This document shows positions 37,802 through 48,801 of a stretch of DNA of 64,000 bases, piece by piece. The stretch is from NCBI RefSeq assembly GCF_017562075.2, contig NC_054085.1, positions 38,590,539 through 38,654,538 of the forward strand, in the 5' to 3' direction. The DNA comes from Anopheles merus (Eukaryota; Arthropoda; Insecta; Diptera; Culicidae). Numbering within the stretch: position 1 is the first letter of the stretch; each line of letters starts with the position of its first letter. Both the position numbers and the translations under genes were made by a program. The notes under the pieces were generated by a model. The model was given only the letters and a program-made list of their open reading frames with translations, made no database searches and was not told where the DNA came from.

Positions 37802-38005
37802 AGCGATACAACTGAACTCCTGGAATGGACAATGTATCTTGTCCAGAAATGAGAGTTTTGTAATTACTTCCCACTGCATGAGGATGTTCTGAATAAGAGT
37901 TTCACGCATGTAACTTTTGTTCTTCGCTCAACCCCCAATGCGTCCTATAAACGATTTAGCTTGCACTAATGTACACTTTGGTACGCTTTCCTTCAGTTTA
38001 TGCTA

Positions 38006-38263
38006 TCAATTTATTGTCAAACGTTTCAAATGAGCGAAATAAACCATACAAACTTTCACGGCACTGCCATCGATTGTATCAAATCCACAGTTCCACAAAC
38101 GTATAAACTCTTGCACCCAGTGATAGTAGCACCCAAACAATGGTGATCTAAATCTTTTGTTAACCGATATAAATTCTCCTTCGCCTGTTTGGAGCTTGGA
38201 AGTTCCACTCCGCTTGGTTAGTCCATTTCCGGGTTCTTTTTTTTCCGCGACAAACTGGTTCAT
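38006..38263 (-). CDS. hypothetical protein, 85 codons
   Basis: A minus-strand ATG at 38263-38261 opens an 85-codon frame. Its N-terminal half is basic and rich in Gly, Lys and Glu, followed by a Trp, Tyr and Cys-containing segment (GCYYHWVQEFIRLWNCGF). The stop codon sits in ACAATAAATTGA, so an AATAAA-type word overlaps the end of the frame. There is no signal peptide, no recognised domain and no obvious promoter. An intronless 85-codon frame is within chance expectation for this much DNA. Confidence 0.12.
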   Translation of the reverse strand: MNQFVAEKKEPGNGLTKRSGTSKLQTGEGEFISVNKRFRSPLFGCYYHWVQEFIRLWNCGFDTIDGSAVKVCMVYFAHLKRLTIN

Positions 38264-39622
38264 ACAATGGGCGCAGTCTCTAACCTTTTATTATCGCTTG
38301 CTTCCTCCCGGTGGAATACACATGTTCCATATTTCTAGAGCGACATCCCCCCGTAGTCCCCTGATCAAACGGACAGGTCGAGGAGTTATTAGCGAGTACC
38401 AGATTTGATCTCTTGATCTTGCACCTAGCGAATAAATTTTATCCACAACCTCATGCCAACCTCCACGGTTACGGTTTCGGACGGGCTTCGCCACGGTATC
38501 TCGTATCTTGCCGTCGGTCCCGATGCATCCTCTCAAAACCACCACCCCGAGCGGGTGTGTGTGGATGGGGTAGTCCAGGGGCCAAGCCCGGAGGAAGGCC
38601 AGAGGTTCGTTGGTTTCCCATTTTTAAGTCACCTGGTCGTCTGCCGAACGCTAAATCAATAAAATAAATGATCATTCGCTCCCTTTGCAGCGCGATAGTT
38701 TGCTCTGTCGTCTGTGGCCCGTTGGCGAAAGATTTTCCCCTGGGCCCGCTAACCAACAGGGCAGACGATCTTCTTGCGGATTTGATGCTGCCATATTTTG
38801 TTTTGTCGTTTTCGTGGTGCGGCAAACACAAATCGATAAGAATTTCTCTATTCGCCTTTCGCCGTTTCGTCTTCTGCAAATGTTTCGATGCTCGTTTCGA
38901 TTGCTGCATTCGCTTGCTGATGCTGCCTTTCAGCGGAGCTTCAATCCGGAAACGGTTGAGCGCGGGCTCCTTAATGCTTACTGCTGTTGGCCTGAGCCTG
39001 AAGCTCGCCGCAACCGACCAGACTAGCAATAGGCCCCGTTGCCGGTAAGTTGCTCAAATAAATTTTATAAATAATGTCCCCCGGTTTCACAGACTGGCAG
39101 TGCTAGGGTTCTAGAGCGCTCTTGTCATTGCAAGGAGCTCGTTGGAATGGAAAACCAACCAACGGGTACCAGTCACAACCGTGTCGAAAGCAATAGTCTC
39201 AGCAGCACTGCACACAGTGAGCTAGAAATCACATTAAAGAAGAGGGGTTTGGTTAATTTTCTTCTTCAACACATCTTTAAAACTAACACAAGTTGTGAAA
39301 CAACAATTTTCGATAACATTTAAGTCCGCTTGAACCGCAAGAAAAACGTAAGAAAATAGTTCGTCTCATCGTCTTTCAGTGCTAGACACCCTGCACTAGC
39401 ATGGTTTGCGCTATCCATTTCCATTTCCTTTCAGTCTATGGGGTGATTTTAAACTTTGATGGCGACGGAAAATATATACCCCAAAGATGCTACTAAATAA
39501 GCTCCCACCCCAATGCCGCGTCTTCGCTTGCTGGTCACAGAGGAATGAAAGGGGAAAAAACTCAGAAAACTTTATATTTTTCTTTCTCATCGCTGCGGCA
39601 AAACTTACTTCCTCGGAAAACA
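38264..39622. other. non-coding sequence with overlapping open frames
   Basis: Frames on both strands overlap at 38469-39048: 186 codons on the minus strand from TTG, and 126 codons on the plus strand from ATG at 38668. The plus frame ends in GGTAAGT (39044-39050), so its stop TAA lies inside a splice-donor consensus. Neither translation matches a family I know. I see no other content. Confidence 0.45.
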
Positions 39623-39666
39623 CCATCGATACCATCGATACCGCCGAACAAACGCGCGATCGATCG
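39623..39666. promoter_or_regulatory. cluster of ATCGAT (DRE/BEAF-like) words
   Basis: ATCGAT occurs at 39625-39630, 39634-39639 and 39659-39664. The first two lie in a direct repeat ACCATCGAT and the last lies inside CGATCGATCG. In flies, DREF binds TATCGATA and BEAF-32 binds clustered CGATA; both mark housekeeping promoters and domain borders. Only partial matches are present, so function is inferred. Confidence 0.25.
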
Positions 39667-40053
39667 AAATCAAACCGATCGGACCGATGCACTGACGGAG
39701 TAGAAACCTTCTTCCCCGGCCTGCGAGCATCGTGGAGCCGCCCAAAAGAGTCAAACCAAATCCTCTTTGGCAAAATCGAAAGAAAAAGAAACGTTTGCAG
39801 TTTCTCCCGACCCTAACCGCCGCACACGCGAAACCCACGGCAAACCTGGCGGAAATAAATATTTATAACATTGATCTTGAAAAGCGATCGATACGCTCGG
39901 GTTCGAATTTCGACTGCACTTCGATTGCATTCGCGCGCGCCTCAGTAGGGCCGTTTTGCAATTGGACCGTTCGCTTTCGTTGCTTTTTGCTTCTTTTCCA
40001 CCACTCGCTGCAAATGGTCTGATTTTAATCGCTCCCCGAACGCTGTCCTTTCG
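39667..40053. other. non-coding sequence, no gene seen
   Basis: This is unique sequence between the ATCGAT cluster and the C24 run. A TCAGT initiator-type word lies near 39942. Frames on the two strands overlap and are cut by the C run. Confidence 0.4.
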
Positions 40054-40077
40054 CCCCCCCCCCCCCCCCCCCCCCCC
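40054..40077. repeat. poly-C run, 24 bases
   Basis: This is an uninterrupted run of 24 C and the longest homopolymer of the window. Minus-strand frames crossing it show a poly-Gly stretch and are not credible genes. Confidence 0.97.
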
Positions 40078-43000
40078 GTTTTTGGCCAGTCCGCAAAAGA
40101 ACACCGCATAATGTGACATTTATTCCGGGTAATAAACAATGAACCGTTTCATCTTCGTTCGCGGACAACGGCCGCTTCGTCCGCGAGAACGAAAAAATGT
40201 TACCCACCCCTCTCGATTCGCGAGGAGACATCCTGCTGCAACACGGGCAATCGATGGTCGACTTTTCGGTAGTTTAATATGCACATTTTGTCTTGCTGGG
40301 TGTTTTGGAGGCCCGTTTTTTGTTTGTTTGTTTGTTTGTGTTTGCAGTTGGTTGTTAGCTTTCGGTGCGTTCCGTGCCCACCGTTGATAGACGATCATCT
40401 CGAACGGATCGTGGACATGTTTTCGGTGGTTTCTACACAACATGGCAAAACCGGCGGCGACCACCGGGTTAACGCTGAGCACGATACGTTTGCGACGCTA
40501 GGGGGAGAGCAGAAGAGCGCAAAAAACAAGGCAAAAGGCCATCCTTGCGCGAACCAATTCTTACTGAACAATTCTTTTCGGCATTATTTTATGAGAAACA
40601 ACGAGCTTTTGGGGCTGTTATGTTGCACCGAGATATGGATGTACATTTGAGTATGGTTGGGCCTTTGCTTTTTGGCCTTTGCCAACTCTGAATAATGCAT
40701 TTCGATTGCGCGATAGAAGCCTTTTTTGGGCATTCGATTTTATCGGTGGATCGTTTTTACACCTCCGCGGTGCTTTTGTTTTTGAATTATTTGATTTTTT
40801 TCACATTCGTGCGCTTTCGAAGAGTTATGGTAAGGTACATCCTAATAAATTGACCTTTTTACTGTACTTCTAGCTTCCAATAATCTTTTGAAACAATCAA
40901 ACACTTTCACTAGCAATACGAACTCGACGATAAATAGAGCTAAAACTAACCGAACGCTCTCTATTTATTCCATATCAAATTTCAACATTAAATTAGTTAC
41001 GCTTACATGACTGTATTAATCGAGCACTACTAATTTACAATCTGATAACAGTGTAACAGCTGTGTAACTGAATCCATTGCCTTCTAATGAAAAGAAACCT
41101 GCTCCCGAAACCTATACTTTGGCCCTTTACCCTTATGCTGTGCTTTGCTCGAGCCCTTCCACCTTTTCCTCTGCGCACGGCAACATGTAATTCCAATTAC
41201 TTCTACCGGCTAGAAATTCCACCGAAACGGTTGCTCCAACATGAGCAGAATAAATATTCTATCAGCTCTCCCTCACCCGCTCGACATGTGTAAACATTGC
41301 CCCGGATCAGCTTGCTGAAACGGTCTCGGTGATGTAAGCTGGGAGATAATTTTGGGGTTCTTTTTTAATTTCAAACTCACACTGCGACTGCCGTTCTAAA
41401 ACGGCAAGGAAGGCAAGGAGCAACCCTTTTGTTTTTGGTCGGCGAACGAAAAAAAAAGCAGCGAAAGTAACGAAAGGTTATGTCATACACTCGCTCCGAC
41501 ACGCTCTAAATGCTGATCATGATCGTTTAAGCGTTCCCGTAGCCCGACTGCTGAATAATTTTATGACCCTCGAGCTGGCTAACCATGCACGGTAAGTTTA
41601 CTGGCCCGACACGGGATAAGTATCGGGGGCACGTAGACAACAGCTGAATGTGATTTACATTTTTATATCAACACACTGAATGACACGTCGTTCAGCCGGG
41701 ATCAAAGGAGTTTTCTGGGCTTTTTTGTGTAGACAAGTTTCACCACACCAAAAGGATCGGGCCGAGACTCGTACGGGAAGAATGAGTGACAAATAATTAG
41801 CCATCAACAAACTCGAACCCGAAACCTGCTGGTTGACTAATTCCGGATGTGAGGTAACACATTCTTCCGGTCCCATGGTCAAGCGATAGAAAATTCGTGC
41901 AGGATCGTTTTCCATACTAATGGAATTGGAAATAAGACCGCCGTAAGCGCCGATAGAGTTTGGAGGAAGGGAAGGTCATCGCATACGGAGGACCCAGGGA
42001 CAGCTCATCTTCATCGGATTATGTAACACTTCCGAGGAAACGGGCGACATAAACGATATGCCCGGCCTAGCCCGGAATGGTTCCGGTTTGATTTCTTCGG
42101 TCATGAATTTTGATGAGACTTTGAGACTAGATCTAAAGGGCGCGATATTGTTTCACTACTTTCGACACGATGCACAGCCCCGAACACCCGACCGGGAGTA
42201 AATTAGCTAATAAGGTTTTGGGACCGAAAGATAGCTAGATCTTTTTCTGCAAACCAGAACTTTTTAACCAAATTACTTTCGTTGCGGAAAATGAGATCAC
42301 ATTTTTCCGATTGGGTGACCTCGTTTTTTGCTGTCCTAGCTGGTTGAGATTGTGATGAAACGAAGCTGATTATAAATTAATTTAAATATATTAGCTCCAC
42401 ACCTCGGCGCTCATCCACAAAGCTCTACAAAGTTTACTATTCACTACAAATAGGCCTATGAAAAGGTCTGTGTGAACGGGCTACCGTTCCCTTCGCAACG
42501 ATTTGATTAAAACCAATCCAATGTGCAATGTATAACCACCAATTCAAATCGCAAAACGCTTCTACGAACTGCAAAGTACTCTACAAACATTATCTTATCG
42601 ATTGTCACAATTTATGACTGCAAAAAGAGACCATCGGGAATGTGCTTGGCGTAGTTTTGCTTCATGGCCTTATAATTGAAACCTAGAACAAAACTGCACA
42701 TGCAAACATTGTTCTACGGTTTGCTGTAGATCAGCGAACGCTCATCTTCCATCAATCTGCAAAGCCGTCACTACTTCATACACGGTAGTGCCTCACACAG
42801 GACATTCCGGACATACCACTGGGGGAACGATTTCGCCAACTACTCCGACAACACCTGACTGGTCAGTTTTTTCGCCAATGTTTAGCTTTTCAAACCATTT
42901 TTGCCTGTCCTGTTGGCTTTTTGCTTTGCCTTTACGGACAGTGCCCTGTGACCAACGTTCAATTTTATTCTTCACCTTACTGGAAACGGACTGACGACTG

Positions 43001-44283
43001 AAAACCCCTTTTTTGGGATTATTTCTACGCGCTTTTCAGATTATTTCCGCAGGACGAAAAACCCGTTGCACACGCTGCGTTCCGGTGTGATTAGAAATTC
43101 CCGGAAGCTCCATCCAGTCCATCATTCCTCTGATGCCGGGAGTAAACAACATGGAAATGGAAACGTCTATCGCGTACACTACACACACACACAAACAAAC
43201 GCGCGTTGGCCACGAAATTGCAATTCCCATTTCCGCATGGCCCCGGAATGTCAAATAACATGCGAAAGTGCGAAAGTAGAGCATTGTGGTATGACAATAA
43301 AAGTGGACCAAAAAAACAAAACAACGTTAAACCCGCAAACAAACGCGTGCAGGGATATGGTTTGAATCGAAAGCTTCATTTCCCAAAAGCATACAGTGCT
43401 TCGGTTTAGGTGGTTAGCTTAGGCTCTGCGGCTACTAGATTGCTTTACCGGTAGCTTTCCGTTTTTGTAGGCTTGCTCTGTGCACTCACTGACAATGTTT
43501 CCTAAATTTCGGATAAGGCTTTTTGTCCTGCACAAAGCTCATGTGGTTTTTCTACCACGGATTCATAGTGCGTGTTGGAAAAAGTATGTCCTACCTCAAA
43601 ATTCATTGAGGTTGATGGTATGTCTCTATGACTCTCCGTTCACTTTAGCTTAAAGTTTAATAACAAATTTTATAATCTAAACTACTTACTAAATAAAGAA
43701 ATAACCGCAACTCAGTACAAGCCTTAAACTACATCACCATACACTATCAGCTTTAGCATTATGATTGTGTGTTAAAAAGAACCCTCTTTTTTGACGTCGC
43801 TAACCGTATCTTTACCGTAACCAGCACGTTCAGATGACTGTTAACGCTGCGGAAAAAGGACACTTTCGCGCAAGTACTCCGCTCGCAAACGCTTCAAAAA
43901 CATCCACCATCATGGCCCACACATTATCGGGAGTCATTTTAGATGTGATTCGTTAGTGGCGAGGCTGTGCAGGAAATCATCCAACCCCGTCAAGAGGCAT
44001 GTAAATGGAGTATAATAATACTCGGTTGAGTAAGACCATCCCCCACTGCGTGTGTGTTTCTTTCAGCGGGAATGTCTTTTTAAGAATCAGTTGTGCAACG
44101 GAACGCTCAGGCGAAAAAATAGGATCATCATCATTGAGATCCTTATAAGCACGAAACAACGGATGTGATTGCAGGTCGTTTGAGTAAATTTGTTAGCTGC
44201 TCATATTCGTTATCCCTGTTGTGCCTGTAGAATTATACCTTCTGACTGTTGGGGGTTAGCCCGCCGCTAACAAGCTGCAGTTA
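40078..44283. other. non-coding sequence, no gene seen
   Basis: (TTTG)5 lies at 40319-40338, just before a TTTGCAG splice-like word. A CA run lies at 43177-43192. AT-rich patches occur near 40900-41060, 42370-42420 and 43640-43760. An 86-codon minus frame at 41655-41915 begins with ATG but shows no motif. No gene is supported. Confidence 0.55.
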
Positions 44284-44310
44284 GTGTGTGTGTGTGTGTG
44301 TGTGTGTGTG
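44255..44310. repeat. small hairpin and GT repeat, 27 bases
   Basis: GTTAGC and GCTAAC (44255-44260 and 44266-44271) form a 6-base stem around CCGCC. A pure GT repeat follows at 44284-44310. Confidence 0.9.
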
Positions 44311-47300
44311 GTAGTACAGTCTGGAAAAACTGAAACATATTCAACGTGCAACGTGAGCGCTTCTCTATCAGATAGCCAGAAAAACACACGAGACTACTTT
44401 TCCTGCAATCAGTGCTTATCTAAAGCAACGAGAACGTAAAGAAACACTCCCATCCTTTATTTCCTTCCGCACCAAAGTGCGCCTACGGAGTGATAATACA
44501 ATTTGTGCCCGCAACCCGACTCCGAAACAATCACCGTAATCTGTTAAATCTGCTCATAAATGAACCCTCTCTACCCAGCTCGGGCCATCGGGGTATGGAA
44601 TTTATCATGGGGAAAATACCTGCCGGAGAAATCAACGAACGTCTCGCAGGAATTCCATGCGCTCTAGGAGATGATAGTGCAACATTTACCTGGGGCGGGA
44701 AAGAAAATGAAGGCATAACTTGCTGTACTGCCTCTAACGTACAGAGTAGGTCTTTTAGCTAGACGGAAGCATTTATCATTGATGCACACAGAATGTCAGT
44801 CCGTTGCAGCACTTTCCTAGGACTAACATTTGTTCGGCGAACAAAGGAAACGAAATGGAATAACTATTGCTCGATCCATTCCAGGTACTTTCTTCGATTG
44901 GGTTAATTGGAGCTCAATTTAAATAATTGAGATATGAAACAATCCAGCACGCTCGTCATGTGTTGCATTCGTCTCCTCCGAAACAAAAGTCAATCCAGCG
45001 CTGAATTAACACTTTTATCCAGCACGATAATCTACCAGCAAAAGGATAATTCTTCCAATTCGTCTGGCGCGTCGTCTGTCGAACCTGTCGAAGTAATTAA
45101 CCTTCATTTGACAGGAACGACTCGGCGAGGCAAGTGCTTTTGCTCCCTTTTGCGCCTATGCTGGCTGATAATTGCTGTGCAGGAAGCAGGACCACAATGG
45201 TAGTTATCCTTCCTGTTCTCAATCAGCAATCGAATGTTTTATGAACATCAGCTCTTACACACACATACACACAGGTGCTACACGGGATAAGACAAAAGCA
45301 CCCACCCAGTACTAACACTCCCCAGGTTGGTTAATGGGAACGCCATAAACGGCGCCGAATAGAACGAGTTTAATTACTGCACACACCGCAACACGTTCGC
45401 CGTGGTCGGTCGTAATTCGATTTCCCAAAACGTTTACACAACGCAGCCTTTCGGGCAAGCACTGTCCTTCCCCTCCTCACACGCAATGCCCCGGCCATAT
45501 GTGCATCGGGTGGGTTCCCATCATCGACATTTTGGGAGGTTCAAATGCCAGTGATTAAGTCATAATCATTATTTCCTCGCTCCCATCATTCTGATGCTCC
45601 CGGGACGGCCCAAGACAAACGGCGTTAGTTAAGACTTCAATCAAGATTACTCTTTCTCGGCCACCCCTTCACCCTTCCCATTATTTCTCCCTGAAAAGAG
45701 GCTAGAAGTAGAACAAAATGGTCTAGCGACTACCCGGGGCTGATCTGACGCGGTAAGACAAATAAGAATCTACTTGAGTTACCCGTGTCCAAACGCTTCG
45801 CATGCGTCCGTGGTCCGAAAAAGGTCCGAATCGGCAACAGGCAAACTCGGTAAACGCCCTTTTGCCGAGGTCTAGCGAAGGGGTGGCAGTTCCCACTGCC
45901 TCTCCACCCCGAGGCTAGCAGCTCTCGACGGAAGGATCCGTAATCCGTTCTGGAACACGTCATCCGCACGAAACGCCGGCATAAGCGTACGGCGAAAGTT
46001 AGAACACCACGGGTACTGCCACAGGTTTCGGGGCAAAACAGCAATTATTGCCATTTCTGTTTTCCACAAATCTTCAATCATTTTGATTGAAGTCAATCTT
46101 AAGTCGTGCGTTGCGGAGTCGCCGAGTACCGTTGGAGACTTTGCTTACGCGGACACGGGCCAAAGGGGGGAAACAGCCCAAACCTCAAAAACCAAAGTCT
46201 CCGTGCGTGCGGCAATAGCTTAGACTGCATGTAGAGTTGAAAGCAGGCCCCGTTTTCTATTCACCGCTAAATGCGAACCCAGAAGGGCCTTCTGGTTTTC
46301 GCTGCCTGTTCTGGTCGCCCGTTCGCCACATTAGTCACGAATCGTTCGGCCTGCTTCCTCCCTTGTGCACTTCACGGTTGGGCTTCTTGCCGGACTTCTT
46401 TTAAGAAGCGCCCAAGCGCTGGCACACATTCTGAAGCGAAGACCAGGCTTCTAACGGCATTCATTAGGAAAGTTGCCCGCCTGGTTAGAATAAGCAATTA
46501 TTTCTAAATTATTCGTCGATTTAGACCTATATCGGTGCAGATTGCTGTATGCTTGTATTTGGAGTCTCTTTGTTTGTTCGTGTGCAAGTGTCCCGCGGGG
46601 CAATGTTTGCAAATTTTCTTCGCCTGCCGTTCTTCAAGCTGGTTGTATGAAGAATTTCCAAAAACAAAACACTTTTGCTGCAGCTTCTTTCGAAGGCTCA
46701 ACAATGAGCGATGTCTCTAACCCCTACTAGGACACGATTACATCTGAACGTTCTTCCTGCAAGAAGAACCGATGTGGAAAGATAGTTCGCTCGCACGAAG
46801 AGTGTCCCCTCTGCCTTCTGCCAACTAGATAAGATCTTAATGGTGCTGCGTTCACATTTAGGGCACACGAAATGACTGTTATTAGCCCCAAAGGCATCCA
46901 GAACCGGCGTACGGAAACCTGCGCTTCTTGCTACCTCCAACGTGCCAGCATAAACCCTCGCGGTACAGGTGAGCCCGCGCGATCGAGATCGACCTCGCGA
47001 TGAGCCTTCGCTAATCGCCACGGTTCAAACCAAGTGATGAATGGTGTCACACAAGGTGATTATTAGCGATTATCGATCGTGAACCGTTTTGGGGTTTGTT
47101 TGTTCAGCAGAATGGCAAAATGGCACTAGACTAGAACAGGGAAGCTGGGCTGACGGTGTCGAGAAATGAGCCGTAATAATAACGTGCCAGACCGGCCTCC
47201 TTTCGGGCTCTACTCCGCGATCTCGGGGCGTTCTCGCTGGATGCTGCCTGTGCGATAGCTAATTTGTTAATGTGAAGGCCTAATGGGGAGGCCGTCCAGG

Positions 47301-48784
47301 TGAGACTTTTAAGATTTATGAACGTCGTCACACGGCATGCTAAATAGGGACGCGAGCAGTGGTTACGGATTATCACACCCCCGGTTCCAGCATCTTGTGT
47401 GAGGCTCTTCGGGCTCTTTCGACCTTGAAGATTGTACTGCTGGACGATCAAGATTTCAACGAAGAAATCTCATTCAACGCCGCCCCATTTTCTTAAGCGA
47501 TTAAATATTTGAGGAAATATTTATTCTCCTGACCACGGCTTTCATTTGCTGGCCATGTAATTAAGCAAATATTTCCAATTGCATTTTCCAATGTAAATTA
47601 ACAATGGAACAACTGAATTAGAGCCCGTATGCTCCCGAGCTCGGCCTTCCCGCACTTATTAATTGCAATAAAATTATTATGCACTCACTGGAATGCAATA
47701 ATCGGATTTTCTTCAATCATAAAAATGTGTCGCAATTACACTTTCCACTATCCCGTTTGCTTCTTGGGGCATCCCCACAACGACTCAGAACGTTGAGCGT
47801 TCTACGATCATTAACGTTATCTTTGCCCTGTTTGCCAGACAGTCCGCCGTGGCTGCATCTTCATAGAATCGTTCATCGTTACCTGCCGACGCCTGCACGG
47901 ACACTTTCCAAACGCAAAGCTCCCGTTTCCTTTGCTTCCATGGCTACTCATCAATCTTGGTAGCGCGCAATCAAGATGACTAGGGGAATAATTAATGGTT
48001 GCGTCCAACGGCGAATGTCACGGTCAGTTTAATGAACACACATTCCGGTTGACAGTGGACAGTAGTCACCTTTCCTTTTGCTTGGCGCAGGTAGACAACA
48101 TCCACCCTCGGGTTCCATGCACGGTCGAAATCAATCATCAACTTTCGACACCGTGCAAACGCTTCATCGTGTTGATTTTAGGGGACGGTCTTTTTACCCC
48201 CTTTTTGACGAAGGACACTACACTGGACAATTGGAGCATTGCCACCGTGCCTTGGATCTTGGATAGCATTCTTAAATACTTTACCTAATAGATCCGTCTG
48301 TAGATGAGTGTTTCGATACAGTTTTTGTTTTCGTTTCTACGTATTCTGAAAGTGGTTGGGTAACAAGAGCAAACCATTTTTCATGCCTATACCTTCTATT
48401 CGATTGTTTGTGGCCAATTGATTAATGTTTACTTTTGGAACATGAATCTCCACGCCATCCCGAAATTGTAACATAACGATTCGTCCAACAGTTGTCCTTA
48501 AATACACTCGAATGCTCTTTCATTAATGATCCCATCATAACACTGTGTGGAAGCTCAAATATGCTGAAAGCTTTGCTGTAATCTTTGCTCGTCCTTCCTG
48601 CATTTCATGCGCAAACATAGCAGGCAATGCTATTCAAAAAAGTATGTCCAACTAATCCTACATCACGTACTACCACCGCGGGCAGTATCTTTTCTCTGTA
48701 CCATAGATAACAGTGACACTTATGGAATCACTCATTTAATTTCTACCTCCTTTCTCACTTGTAAAGCTTCCTCGTAACAAGCTT
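44311..48784. other. non-coding sequence, no gene seen
   Basis: Open frames of 60-110 codons are scattered on both strands (for example 44934-45203 plus and 47131-47451 minus) without a recognisable domain. An AT-rich patch at 47480-47700 includes several TAATTA-type words. Confidence 0.55.
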
Positions 48785-48801
48785 CCCCCCCCCCCCCCCC
48801 C
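48785..48801. repeat. poly-C run, 17 bases
   Basis: Seventeen consecutive C; it is a length-variable homopolymer. Confidence 0.96.

Noticed and set aside
39896..39915. tRNA B-box-like GGGTTCGAATTT on the plus strand
   Set aside because: There is no matching A-box 30-60 bases upstream and no acceptor stem.
39751..40231. Minus-strand frames with a poly-Gly stretch
   Set aside because: They read through the C24 run in all three frames; the repeat creates the apparent openness.
41805..41830. tRNA B-box-like GGTTCGAG on the minus strand
   Set aside because: The flanking bases do not form a T-arm stem and no A-box or cloverleaf can be drawn.
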